Source: Mycobacterium sp. (lineage in GTDB: Bacteria > Actinomycetota > Actinomycetes > Mycobacteriales > Mycobacteriaceae). Taken from it: DNA of 64,000 nucleotides. The notes beneath the pieces were generated by a model that ran no database searches, was not told where the DNA came from, and saw only the letters and a program-made list of their open reading frames with translations. Position numbers and translations under genes: made by a program. Of the stretch, positions 1 through 8,168 are shown one piece after another (within the stretch, counting starts at the first letter, position 1; each line of letters opens with the position of its first letter). The DNA lies in NCBI GenBank assembly GCA_020438865.1, contig JAGQTU010000006.1, positions 1-64,000 on the forward strand, given 5' to 3'.

Positions 1-68
1 TCACGCGATGTGCTGCGCGCGATGACGATTGCCGCGTTGTCATCCGGCGGCGATCGTCAACGCACCGG

Positions 69-224
69 TCAATACCAGTAGCGCCTGCCGCCGACCGGAC
101 GGCCAACGGCGCCCAACAGCCACAGCACGGCCCCGATCACCAGCAGGATGATGCCGATGGTCCACAGGATCTGGACCTTGAGCACGAATCCCAGGATGAG
201 CAGGATTGCTCCGAGAACGATCAT
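69..224 (-). CDS. small two-helix membrane protein (DUF6131-like)
   Basis: A 51-residue protein that is almost entirely hydrophobic. Two predicted membrane helices (about residues 2-15 and 19-42) are followed by a short basic, aromatic tail ending in RRYWY. The ATG at 224 is preceded by a strong ribosome binding site (GGAGGAAAG). Short proteins of this shape are common single genes in mycobacteria and are usually filed as DUF6131. No enzymatic residues are visible, so its role is unknown. It runs in the same direction as the next small membrane protein upstream (267-476), and the two may share a transcript. Confidence 0.8.
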   Translation of the reverse strand: MIVLGAILLILGFVLKVQILWTIGIILLVIGAVLWLLGAVGRPVGGRRYWY

Positions 225-266
225 TCTTTCCTCCAAACATCCACTCGCTGAACTATTTTCATCCCA

Positions 267-476
267 CTACTGACTCGGTTGCGGCAGGTTGCAGCCCTGA
301 ACCTTCGGGTTGACGCCCGCGTAGTTCAAGGGTCCGGCCACCACTGTCAATGCAATCGACCCGGCGGTCGCGCAGTTGGCGTCGCTGTTGGAGAAGTAAC
401 CGCGCTGCCATGTCGCGATCACCCCGATCAACAGCCAAACGACAACGATCGTGCCGATGATTCCGCGGCCTGGCAC
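267..476 (-). CDS. small secreted or membrane-anchored mycobacterial protein
   Basis: A 69-residue protein with one N-terminal hydrophobic helix (about residues 5-22, IIGTIVVVWLLIGVIA). A short extracytoplasmic domain follows, with two cysteines (in NCATAG and GCNLPQ) that could form a disulfide. The GTG start at 476 is supported by GGGAGG six bases upstream. I recognise the type as a conserved hypothetical mycobacterial protein, but no function is known to me. It lies upstream of the DUF6131-like gene in the same orientation, with a 42-bp gap. Confidence 0.72.
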   Translation of the reverse strand: MPGRGIIGTIVVVWLLIGVIATWQRGYFSNSDANCATAGSIALTVVAGPLNYAGVNPKVQGCNLPQPSQ

Positions 477-574
477 CGTGAGCCTCCCTTGTCGTCCCCA
501 CTAGTTGGCGGAGGGGGTTTTACCCGGCCGAAAGTTTCCTAAACATCTGCATTCGAGAATGGCGCGGACGGCCG

Positions 575-2440
575 CTAGGAGGCTCGGACCGCAGTGAAGG
601 CGCTGGCCAGCCAGTTCGCCACCTCAGCGGCCAGGGTCTCGCGGTTCTCCCGCTTTGAAATCTCGTGTCCGTCATCGCCGAACAGCAGGTAGCGCACGGT
701 GCGGTCGAGGCCGCGCAGTGCCTCGACGATCTGCTCCGATTCGGAGACCGGGACGTTGGTGTCGGTGCCGCCGTGCACCACCAGAAGCGGTGCGGTCAGT
801 GCATCCACGCGTTGTAGCGGCGACAGCGCGTCGAGCAGATCGCGGTCGCTGATCGGATGACCGTACTTCGGATGCGCCGCCGCCGCGATCCAGGCTTCGG
901 TGTTGCGGTAGAAGGTGTTCAGATCGCTCATTCCGCAGATGCTGACGCCGGCGGCGAACAGTGCCGGGTGAAAGGTCAGCGCCGCCAGCGTCAGGTAGCC
1001 GCCGTACGACCATCCGGCACAGGCGATTCGGTGGGGTTCGGCGAGGCCGCGATCGGAGAGAAACTTCGCGCAGTCCGCGACGTCGTCGATGGCGGCGAAG
1101 CGCTGCTCTTTCTCGTCGCCGTGGGCGAACGCGCGGCCGAAGCCGCCGGAGCCACGCACATTCGGTGCGAACACCGTGATGCCCATCTCGAGCAGGTGCG
1201 GGAACAACTCGGTGTAACCGGGCCTGGACTGACCCTCCGGTCCGCCGTGCAGAAATATCATGGCGCCCAACGGCTCAACGCCACCGCGCGGTCGGTACAG
1301 CCACCCGGTGAGGGCCAGACCGTCCCGGGCGGTTACCGTCTCCAGCTTCGGTACCGACGTGACCGGACCACGGCTGGGCCTGCTGTCGATGCGCTCCCAC
1401 TCCCGCGTCCGCGGGTCGACGAGTTCGACGGTGCGCGGCATGTCGGGGCCCTGGACCGTCATCGCCACCATCGATCCGCCGGCGCTGATCGATAGTTCAC
1501 CGGCGACGAGATTCGGCAGCGGAATGGGCTCGACCATCGAGCCGTCGGCGTACTCGAGAACCTGTAATTCACTGCAGCCGTCGATGTTCCACAACAACGC
1601 TACCGTCGAGAGGTCGTCGCTCACCGCGAACTCATCGAGGTCGTAGCCGGGCCGCTCGGCGATGACGTGGTAGGCCACCCCGTCCGGCGTCGAGGTGACC
1701 TCGAGGAGTCTTGCGTGCGCCGCCCCGTTGTCGCTGCGGATCAGCGCGCGCACGTAGCCCTCGGCGGCATTCGGCCCGTAGGTGTGCGCCGGGTGGTACA
1801 GCGCGAAGTCCGTGCCGTCCGGGCCGCAGCGCAGCCGGCGTGGACTGTGGTCGTCTAGGATCACCCCGGCGTCGGTCGTGGCCCCGGGATCGTAAGGCAG
1901 GAGCGCGATTTCGGTGAGGCCGCGCAGCATGATCAGGTCGCGGTACCCGCGTGGCCCGACGCGGATCAGCGCCGCACCGGCCCAGGCGTCGACCAGTCGG
2001 CCGCCGGAACGCCGGTCCAGTGCCACCAGGTGGCCGTCCACCGGATCGATCAGGGCGGACTGGCCCACACCGTCTTCACCGGTCAGGATGGCCGCCACCC
2101 GGGTCCCGTCCCATGCGATCAGCTCGGCGGTGCCTGCGTCCATGGCGTCGATGCGGCGGGCCAGCCGATCGTCGGGGTTGGTGGTGACGACCCATATCTG
2201 CGTGCGCTCCGCGCCTTCCGGGGCGACCTCACATGCCAGCCAATGCCCGTCGGCGGAATGGATGACGCGGGTGACCGGCCCGTCGACCGGGAGTTCGACA
2301 GCACGGGACGAACTGGCGCGCCAGCCCCGAAGAAAGCGCTGGACGGCCCGCGGGTAACCGCCGTCGTCGACGAGATGGGCGAATGCCGTCGCATCGGGTG
2401 ACAGCGAAGCCCCGTACGTCGCCCGCACCTCCCCGCTCAC
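575..2440 (-). CDS. S9 family prolyl oligopeptidase-type serine peptidase
   Basis: A 621-residue protein with an N-terminal beta-propeller-like half (to about residue 350) and a C-terminal alpha/beta-hydrolase domain. The nucleophile elbow is GWSYGG (after ACA), the acid lies in VVHGGTDTNVP and the histidine in DDGHEISKRE. This is the Ser-Asp-His order of S9 peptidases and acylaminoacyl peptidases, which cleave short peptides after the propeller filters their size. There is no signal peptide, so it is probably cytoplasmic. I chose the GTG at 2440 (VSGEVRATYG...) because the upstream in-frame ATG at 2473 adds a low-complexity Arg/Gly stretch. It resembles M. tuberculosis Rv0457c, though it sits in a different place here. 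Confidence 0.88.
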   Translation of the reverse strand: MSGEVRATYGASLSPDATAFAHLVDDGGYPRAVQRFLRGWRASSSRAVELPVDGPVTRVIHSADGHWLACEVAPEGAERTQIWVVTTNPDDRLARRIDAMDAGTAELIAWDGTRVAAILTGEDGVGQSALIDPVDGHLVALDRRSGGRLVDAWAGAALIRVGPRGYRDLIMLRGLTEIALLPYDPGATTDAGVILDDHSPRRLRCGPDGTDFALYHPAHTYGPNAAEGYVRALIRSDNGAAHARLLEVTSTPDGVAYHVIAERPGYDLDEFAVSDDLSTVALLWNIDGCSELQVLEYADGSMVEPIPLPNLVAGELSISAGGSMVAMTVQGPDMPRTVELVDPRTREWERIDSRPSRGPVTSVPKLETVTARDGLALTGWLYRPRGGVEPLGAMIFLHGGPEGQSRPGYTELFPHLLEMGITVFAPNVRGSGGFGRAFAHGDEKEQRFAAIDDVADCAKFLSDRGLAEPHRIACAGWSYGGYLTLAALTFHPALFAAGVSICGMSDLNTFYRNTEAWIAAAAHPKYGHPISDRDLLDALSPLQRVDALTAPLLVVHGGTDTNVPVSESEQIVEALRGLDRTVRYLLFGDDGHEISKRENRETLAAEVANWLASAFTAVRAS

Positions 2441-2592
2441 GTCACTCCCGCTTTCCCTCCGGCCGCCCCGCATGCGGCGTCGATGATCCGGTAACGCTGT
2501 TCACCGCCACCCCTGGCCGATAAACACCCCGGCAGCAGGCCAGCAACCCCGAAGTGCCGCGGCGCAGGTAGCCTGCAGGTCATGAGGTGGGT

Positions 2593-3432
2593 ATGAACGA
2601 TCCTCGACGACCGGAGTGGTCCGATCCAACGCAGGTCGCGGGCTACGGTTATCCGCCGAACGTTGATCCGGCCTACTCGGGCCAGTACTACCAGCAGCCC
2701 TACTACGGCCAGGACTACAGGGGCCAGGGCTACAGGGGCCAGGACTACAGGGGCCAGGACTACGGGGGCCAGGGCTACGGGGGCCAGGGCTACGGGCAGC
2801 CGGTCACCAACCCCACCCAGCAGCTGCCACCGCACTGGCAGCCCGGGGGTGGCTACCCGCCCACCGAACCGCCGCCGCCCCCGCCGCAACCCCCCAAATC
2901 GCCGCGTTGGCTGTGGATCGCCGCCGCGATCGCGGTGCTGCTGGTGGTGGGGCTGGTGATCGCCCTGGTGATCGTCATGGGCTCCTCGAAGGAGTCGACG
3001 GTCGTGGCTCCCCTGCCGTCGGCACCGGAACCGACGATCACCACGTCGCGGCCCACCCCGACCACCACCACGCGCATCCCCACCCGGACGACCACCCCGA
3101 TGCCCTCGCCCACCACCACCGCGCCGACCACTCCCCTGGTGCCGGGTGCGACGCCGAGCCCGACCGGGACCGACACCGTCGTCTACACCGTCTCCGGCGA
3201 CGGCCGCGCCATCAACATCACCTACGTCGACACCGGCGGGGTGATGCAGACCGAGTTCAACGTGATGCTGCCGTGGAGCAAAGAGGTCGCCCTGAGCGCG
3301 CCGGCGAAGAGCTCGGCCAGCGTGGCGATCGTCAACGTCGGACGCGATGTGACCTGCAGCGTGTCGGTGAACGGGGTGCAGGTGCGCCAGCGCACCGGGC
3401 GCGGGCTGACTATCTGCACCGGCGCCGACTAA
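2593..3432 (+). CDS. MmpS-like membrane protein with Gln/Tyr/Gly repeats (Rv2507 equivalent)
   Basis: A 279-residue bitopic protein. The cytosolic N-terminus is rich in Gly, Gln, Tyr and Pro and holds six tandem five-residue repeats (GQDYR type, bases 2707-2796). A poly-Pro stretch, one membrane helix (about residues 112-134), a Thr/Pro-rich linker and a C-terminal MmpS-type domain follow (VVYTVSGDG..., MLPWSKEV, two cysteines). MmpS proteins assist MmpL lipid exporters, but no mmpL is adjacent, so the partner is unknown. The ATG at 2593 follows AGGTGGG; an in-frame GTG lies at 2587. Its position before a minus-strand MFS gene and cmrA matches Rv2507. Confidence 0.82.
   Translation: MNDPRRPEWSDPTQVAGYGYPPNVDPAYSGQYYQQPYYGQDYRGQGYRGQDYRGQDYGGQGYGGQGYGQPVTNPTQQLPPHWQPGGGYPPTEPPPPPPQPPKSPRWLWIAAAIAVLLVVGLVIALVIVMGSSKESTVVAPLPSAPEPTITTSRPTPTTTTRIPTRTTTPMPSPTTTAPTTPLVPGATPSPTGTDTVVYTVSGDGRAINITYVDTGGVMQTEFNVMLPWSKEVALSAPAKSSASVAIVNVGRDVTCSVSVNGVQVRQRTGRGLTICTGAD
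2707..2796 (+). repeat. six tandem 15-bp units encoding G-Q-(D/G)-Y-(R/G)
   Basis: Six in-frame copies of a 15-bp unit of the form GGCCAGGRCTACRGG encode GQDYR, GQGYR, GQDYR, GQDYG, GQGYG and GQGYG. The near-identity of the DNA copies points to recent slippage expansion. Copy number probably varies between strains. Confidence 0.85.
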
Positions 3433-4739
3433 ACCCGCCCGGGAACCCGCACCGCGATCATGCCGGCCAGCCCGGCCGCCAGCACCACGCAGATCCCGAT
3501 CAGGCCCGCGCGGTCGGCGTGGAAGAGATCGACGAACAGGAAGAACAGCCAGGGCGCGAGGAACGCCACCGCGCGCCCGGTCATGGTGTAGAGCCCGAAC
3601 GCAACGCCCTCCTTGCCGTGGCCGGCCATCTGCAGCAGCAGGGTGCGGGCCGCCGACTGGGTGGGCCCGACGAACAGGCACAGCAGCAGCCCGCAGAACC
3701 AGAACGCGACCGGGCCCGACAGCAACAGCAGCGTGATCCCGACGACGATCATCGACGCCAGCGACCCGACGATCACCGGCTTGCCGCCCACCCGGTCGTC
3801 GAGATGTCCGCCGACGACGGCACCGACGGCGGCCACCGTCGACGCGACGACACCGAAGATCAGCACATCAGATTGTGAGACGCCGTAGACGCTGACCCCC
3901 AGCACCGCACCGAAGGCGAACACGCCGGCCAGCCCGTCCCGGAAGACCGCACTGACCAGTAGGTAGTAGACCAGGTTACGATCGCGCCGCCATTCCGTGC
4001 GTAGATCCGTCCACAGCCGGCGGTAGCCCCCGAGCAGCGTGACCGGTGGTGCGTCGGGCTCGGCGGCAGGCGCGAAGGTGTGCGCCGTGAGCAGCAGCGG
4101 CAGCGCGAACACGGCGAACCAGGCGGCCGTCAGCAACATCGCCGCGCGCACGTTGTGGCCGTCCGCCACCTCGACGCCGAACAGACCGCGGGTGGGTCCG
4201 CTGCCGCCGATGAACCCGATGTAGACCAGCATCAACAGCACGACGCTGCCCACGTAACCCGCCGCCCAGCCCAGCCCGGAGATCCGTCCGGAGGTCTCCG
4301 GGGTGGACAGCTGGCGCAGCATCGCGTTGTACGGAACGCTCGCCAGGTCGCTGCAGGCCGCGGTGAACGCGAGCAGCGCCAGCCCGGCCACCAGGTAGCC
4401 GGGCTCAGTCCGAATCAGGCTGGTCGCACCGGTGGACAGCACGGCGAGGCCGGTCAACGCGGTCAACGCGACCCGGCGCCGGTGAGGGGCCTGCACCAGG
4501 ACGCCGGTGAGCGGTGCGAGCACGGCGACGGTCACGCCCGCGATGGCCAGGGCCCGCCCCAACTGGCTGGCCGGTGACGCCCCACCCGAGAGGCCCTGGC
4601 CGACGGTGCCGGTCAGGTAGACCGAGAAGACGAAGGTGACGACTATGGCGTTCAGCCCGGTGGAACCGCAGTCCCACAACGCCCACGCCACAACCTTGGA
4701 CCGCCCGGCGGGTGGCGAACCCGGCCGGGGGCTGCTCAT
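3429..4739 (-). CDS. MFS transporter, UMF1/Atg22-like (Rv2508c equivalent)
   Basis: A 436-residue polytopic membrane protein with about 12 hydrophobic helices. It opens with KVVAWALWDCGSTGLNAIV, the type of N-terminus seen in UMF1/Atg22-like major facilitator proteins, whose yeast relative exports amino acids from the vacuole. The substrate cannot be read from the sequence. The stop codon overlaps that of the convergent MmpS-like gene in a shared CTAA tetranucleotide. The gene is divergent from cmrA, with a tandem 37-bp repeat in the 109-bp gap. The order matches Rv2508c-Rv2509. Confidence 0.85.
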   Translation of the reverse strand: MSSPRPGSPPAGRSKVVAWALWDCGSTGLNAIVVTFVFSVYLTGTVGQGLSGGASPASQLGRALAIAGVTVAVLAPLTGVLVQAPHRRRVALTALTGLAVLSTGATSLIRTEPGYLVAGLALLAFTAACSDLASVPYNAMLRQLSTPETSGRISGLGWAAGYVGSVVLLMLVYIGFIGGSGPTRGLFGVEVADGHNVRAAMLLTAAWFAVFALPLLLTAHTFAPAAEPDAPPVTLLGGYRRLWTDLRTEWRRDRNLVYYLLVSAVFRDGLAGVFAFGAVLGVSVYGVSQSDVLIFGVVASTVAAVGAVVGGHLDDRVGGKPVIVGSLASMIVVGITLLLLSGPVAFWFCGLLLCLFVGPTQSAARTLLLQMAGHGKEGVAFGLYTMTGRAVAFLAPWLFFLFVDLFHADRAGLIGICVVLAAGLAGMIAVRVPGRV

Positions 4740-4773
4740 GTCGGCCAGACTAGCGATCTCCCCGGCTCGCTCC

Positions 4774-4847
4774 GCTTCTGCCCGCCGAGCCGATCTCCCC
4801 GAGTCCCTCCGCTCCTGCCCGCCGAGCCGACCCCCCTACGATTGCCG
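4774..4847. repeat. two tandem copies of a dispersed 37-bp repeat
   Basis: Two adjacent 37-bp units, each starting GATCTCCCC and ending TGCCCGCCGAGCC, differ at about four positions and fill most of the gap between the MFS gene and cmrA. Recognisably related copies lie inside fas near 37971-38007 and 39042-39076. The second unit ends just before the cmrA start, so the repeat forms part of the cmrA 5' region. Confidence 0.7.
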
Positions 4848-4848
4848 C

Positions 4849-5655
4849 ATGCCAGTTCCCGCCCCCTCCCCGGACAGCCGAGCCGTCGTCACCGGTGCCT
4901 CCCAGGGCATCGGCGAAGCGCTGGCCACCGAACTCGCCGCCCGCGGCCACCACCTGATCGTCACGGCACGGCGCACCGATGTTCTCGACGAGCTGGCCGC
5001 CCGGCTGACCGGCCGCTACGGCGTGACGGTCGAGGTGCGTGGCATGGATCTCGCCGATCCGGCGGAACGGACCGAGCTGGCCGACGAGCTGGCCGGCCGG
5101 GAGATCTCGATCCTGTGCGCCAATGCGGGCACCGCGACATTCGGCCCGGTGGCCAAGCTCGACCCGGCGGCCGAGAAGGCGCAGGTTCAGCTCAACGTGC
5201 TAGGCGTCCACGATCTGGTGCTGGCGGTGTTGCCGGGGATGGTCGCCCGCCGGGCCGGCGGGATCCTGATCTCGGGCTCGGCGGCGGGCAACTCCCCGAT
5301 CCCCAACAACGCGACGTATGCGGCGACCAAGGCGTTCGCCAATACGTTCAGCGAGTCCCTGCGCGGTGAGCTGAAGGATGCCGGTGTCCACGTCACGCTG
5401 CTGGCACCGGGACCGGTCCGCACCGAGCTGCCCGACCCGGCGGAGCAGTCGCTGGTCGAGCGGTTGATCCCCGACTTCCTGTGGATCGACACCGAGTACA
5501 CCGCACGCATCTCGCTGGATGGCTTGGAGCGCAACAAGATGCGGGTCGTGCCGGGTCTGACGTCCAAGGCGATGTCGGTGGCCAGCGGATACGCGCCACG
5601 CGCGATCGTCACACCGATCGTCGGCGCGGTGTACAAGAAGCTGGGCGGGGACTAG
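4849..5655 (+). CDS. cmrA: mycolate-type short-chain reductase CmrA (Rv2509 equivalent)
   Basis: A 268-residue short-chain dehydrogenase. The Rossmann motif TGASQGIG lies at about residues 15-22, NAG at about 88-90, the catalytic Ser in SGSAAG, and Tyr/Lys in YAATK (about 157-161). CmrA reduces the beta-keto group of newly condensed mycolic acids, the last chemical step of mycolate synthesis. Length, N-terminus (MPVPAPSPD) and C-terminus closely match what I recall of Rv2509. The ATG at 4849 is the Rv2509-like start; the frame stays open upstream, but that part reads through repeat DNA. Neighbours on both sides also match the Rv2508c-Rv2510c order. Confidence 0.92.
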   Translation: MPVPAPSPDSRAVVTGASQGIGEALATELAARGHHLIVTARRTDVLDELAARLTGRYGVTVEVRGMDLADPAERTELADELAGREISILCANAGTATFGPVAKLDPAAEKAQVQLNVLGVHDLVLAVLPGMVARRAGGILISGSAAGNSPIPNNATYAATKAFANTFSESLRGELKDAGVHVTLLAPGPVRTELPDPAEQSLVERLIPDFLWIDTEYTARISLDGLERNKMRVVPGLTSKAMSVASGYAPRAIVTPIVGAVYKKLGGD

Positions 5656-5700
5656 CGCCTAACGCCTCCGGTGCCCGATGTCGGCGCCTAGCGCCTCCGG
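5655..5700. repeat. 17-bp direct repeat at convergent gene ends
   Basis: GCGCCTAACGCCTCCGG (5655-5671) and GCGCCTAGCGCCTCCGG (5684-5700) differ at one base and lie 29 bp apart. The second copy contains the stop codon of the minus-strand HerA-like gene, and the first begins at the last base of the cmrA stop. A local duplication has shaped this convergent junction. Confidence 0.7.
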
Positions 5701-7259
5701 CGGCCCGTCCCGAAGATGCTCCGGGTGATCTCCCGCCCGATGACCGTGCCCGCCGAGCGCATCGCACTCTTGAACGCCGGGTTGTCCATCATCTGCTCGA
5801 GCATGCTCGGCTCGGCCTTCTCCACCGGCTTGGGCATCGGCGGCAGCTCGATCCCCTCGGGCAACAGCGGCGGTAGATCGACGGCCTCCTCCGGCGCCGG
5901 CGCCAGCTTGGCGGCCAGCATCTCGTAGGCCGATTCCCGGTCGACGGTTTGTCCGTACTTCAGGAACAGCGGGCTGGCCTGTGCCACGGCCTTGATGTAG
6001 TCCGGGCCGATGGTGTCCATCAGGGATCGGGGCGCGCGCAACCGGGTCCAGGCCACCGGGGTCGGCGCGCCGCGTTCGGAGAGCACGGTGACGATCGCCT
6101 CGCCGATGCCCAGCGACGTCAGGTCGCTCGCCAGGTCGTAGAACTGGGTCTTCGGGTAGGTGCGCACCGTCTTCGACAGTGCCTTCTGATCATCCGGGGT
6201 GAAGGCGCGCAACGCGTGCTGGATGCGCGCACCCAACTGGGAAAGCACCTCGTTGGGCACATCGGTCGGCAGCTGGGTGCAGAAGAACACCCCGACGCCC
6301 TTGGACCGGATCAGCTTCACGGTCTGTTCCACCTGCTGCAGGAACGCCTTGGAGGCGTCGGTGAACAGCAGGTGCGCCTCGTCGAAGAAGAACACCAGCT
6401 TCGGCTTGTCGACGTCGCCGATCTCCGGCAGATAGGTGAACAAGTCGGCCAGCACCCACATCAGGAAGGTGGAGAACATCACCGGGCGAGCTGCCTGGTC
6501 ACCCAGTTCCAGCAGCGAGATGACACCGCGGCCCTGCGCGTCGACCCGCAACAGATCCGCGGGATCGATCTCCGGCTCGCCGAAGAAGGTGTCGCCGCCC
6601 TCGGCCTCGAGATTGACCAGGGCACGCAGGATCACCCCGGCCGTCTGCGCCGACACCCCGCCGATCGTCTTGAGCTGCTCCTTGCCCTCATCACTGGTGA
6701 GATGGGTGATCACCGAGCGAAGATCCTTCAGATCCAGCAGCGGCAGTCCCTGCTGGTCGGCCCAATGGAAGATCAGGCCGAGGGTCGACTCTTGGGTTGC
6801 GTTGAGCCCCAACACCTTTGACAGCAGGATCGGGCCGAATGAGGAGATCGTCGCACGCACCGGCACACCGATGCCCTTGGTGCCCAGGGACAGGAATTCC
6901 ACCGGGAACGGCGTCGGCGTCCAATCGTCGCCGGTGTCCTGGGCGCGCTGGGTGGTGCGGTCACCGGCCTCACCGGGCCTGGACAGGCCCGACAGGTCGC
7001 CCTTGACGTCGGCCATCACCACCGGCACCCCGGCGGCCGAGAGCTGCTCGGCGATCACCTGCAGGGTCTTGGTCTTGCCGGTGCCGGTGGCGCCGGCGAC
7101 CAGGCCGTGGCGGTTCATCATCGCCAGCGGGATGCGGATCTGGGCCGCGGGATCGACGACGCCGTCCACCACCACCGAACCGAGTTCCAGCGCCGCCCCG
7201 GTCGTGGTGTAGCCGGCGGCGATCTGCTGGGCGGGAGTCGCCGTCGATTCGCTCGTCAT
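5688..7259 (-). CDS. HerA-like ATPase, DUF853 family (Rv2510c equivalent)
   Basis: A 523-residue cytosolic P-loop ATPase. Walker A is GATGTGKTKT (about residues 52-61) and Walker B is LVFFFDEAHLLF (about residues 289-300), followed by sensor/arginine-finger type motifs such as FFCTQLPTDVP. DUF853 proteins belong to the HerA/FtsK superfamily of DNA or protein translocases, but their cellular role is unknown. The ATG at 7259 has GGAGG eight bases upstream and is preferred over the in-frame ATG at 7286. The gene is convergent with cmrA and divergent from orn, as in M. tuberculosis. Confidence 0.9.
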   Translation of the reverse strand: MTSESTATPAQQIAAGYTTTGAALELGSVVVDGVVDPAAQIRIPLAMMNRHGLVAGATGTGKTKTLQVIAEQLSAAGVPVVMADVKGDLSGLSRPGEAGDRTTQRAQDTGDDWTPTPFPVEFLSLGTKGIGVPVRATISSFGPILLSKVLGLNATQESTLGLIFHWADQQGLPLLDLKDLRSVITHLTSDEGKEQLKTIGGVSAQTAGVILRALVNLEAEGGDTFFGEPEIDPADLLRVDAQGRGVISLLELGDQAARPVMFSTFLMWVLADLFTYLPEIGDVDKPKLVFFFDEAHLLFTDASKAFLQQVEQTVKLIRSKGVGVFFCTQLPTDVPNEVLSQLGARIQHALRAFTPDDQKALSKTVRTYPKTQFYDLASDLTSLGIGEAIVTVLSERGAPTPVAWTRLRAPRSLMDTIGPDYIKAVAQASPLFLKYGQTVDRESAYEMLAAKLAPAPEEAVDLPPLLPEGIELPPMPKPVEKAEPSMLEQMMDNPAFKSAMRSAGTVIGREITRSIFGTGRRRR

Positions 7260-7373
7260 GGCGTGATCCTCCGTCAATACGTGCAAGTTGGCCGCTAAGA
7301 CACTACTTGGCGGTGCGCGGCGCCGACGGGTGGAACGGCGCCGGAGACCGGGGTGCGCCTAGGGTGGATCGCT

Positions 7374-8000
7374 GTGCGGGATGAATTGGTGTGGATCGAC
7401 TGCGAGATGACCGGCCTGGACCTGCGCTCAGACCGGTTGATCGAGATCGCCGCCCTGGTGACCGATGCCGAACTAAACGTGCTCGGCGAGGGCATCGACG
7501 TGGTCATTCACGCCGACGACGCGGCGCTGGACGGCATGATCGAGGTCGTCGCGCAGATGCACAGCCGGTCCGGGCTCATCGAGGAGGTGCGGGCCTCAAC
7601 CGTGGACGTGGCGGCGGCCGAGGAGATGGTCATGGACTACATCCGCACCCACGTCAAGCAGGCCAAGACCGCGCCGCTGGCCGGGAATTCCATCGCCACC
7701 GACCGCGGTTTCATCGCTCGGGACATGCCCACTCTGGACGAGTACCTGCACTACCGGATGATCGACGTCAGTTCCATCAAGGAGCTGTGCCGGCGCTGGT
7801 ATCCCCGCATCTACTACGGACAGCCGGAGAAGGGCCTCGCCCACCGCGCCCTGGCCGACATCCAGGAGTCGATCAAGGAGCTGAAGTACTACCGGCGGAC
7901 CGCCTTCGTCACGCCGCCGGGGCCCTCTACCGGCGAGATCGCGGCGGTGGCCGTCGACGTCGCCGCCACCGATTCGGCCGCAGCGCCCGAAACCGGCTAG
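7374..8000 (+). CDS. orn: oligoribonuclease
   Basis: A 208-residue 3'-5' exonuclease of the DEDDh family. It hydrolyses 2-5 nt RNA fragments and linear dinucleotides such as pGpG and pApA at the end of RNA and cyclic dinucleotide turnover. The first motif is [11 protein letters not shown] (Asp9 and Glu11 in this numbering), and HRALADI supplies the catalytic His and last Asp. I chose the GTG at 7374, giving [14 protein letters not shown], which matches the usual Orn N-terminus. An in-frame start at 7353 would add seven unrelated residues. A tRNA-His gene follows 26 bp downstream. Confidence 0.94.
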   Translation: MRDELVWIDCEMTGLDLRSDRLIEIAALVTDAELNVLGEGIDVVIHADDAALDGMIEVVAQMHSRSGLIEEVRASTVDVAAAEEMVMDYIRTHVKQAKTAPLAGNSIATDRGFIARDMPTLDEYLHYRMIDVSSIKELCRRWYPRIYYGQPEKGLAHRALADIQESIKELKYYRRTAFVTPPGPSTGEIAAVAVDVAATDSAAAPETG

Positions 8001-8003
8001 TAT
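7973..8003 (+). promoter_or_regulatory. possible promoter for tRNA-His
   Basis: A TAGTAT hexamer at 7998-8003 fits the TANNNT mycobacterial -10. It overlaps the orn stop codon, with TTCGGC 19 bp further upstream as a weak -35. It would start transcription about 16 bp before the tRNA. Confidence 0.35.
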
Positions 8004-8026
8004 CGACGACGCCGCTGCGCGGCAAT

Positions 8027-8100
8027 GGTGGCTGTAGTTCAGTTGGTAGAGCACCAGGTTGTGATCCTGGCTGTCGCGGGTTCGAGTCCCGTCAGCCACC
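8027..8100 (+). tRNA. tRNA-His (GTG)
   Basis: The full cloverleaf can be folded by eye. The acceptor stem pairs GTGGCTG with CAGCCAC, the anticodon loop holds GTG, and the T-arm contains GGTTCGAGTCC. The extra 5' G (8027) opposite C at 8100 is the histidine identity base pair. CCA is not encoded. Its place after orn matches M. tuberculosis hisT. Confidence 0.95.
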
Positions 8101-8104
8101 CGGC

Positions 8105-8135
8105 GTCAGGGAGCCTTCGGGCTCCCTGACTTTTT
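8105..8135 (+). terminator. rho-independent terminator after tRNA-His
   Basis: A perfect 10-bp stem, GTCAGGGAGC / GCTCCCTGAC, with a six-base CTTCGG loop is followed directly by TTTTT. It lies five bases after the tRNA. Confidence 0.9.
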
Positions 8136-8168
8136 CGTGGCCACCGGGCTGCACGCGTCAGTCCCGGA

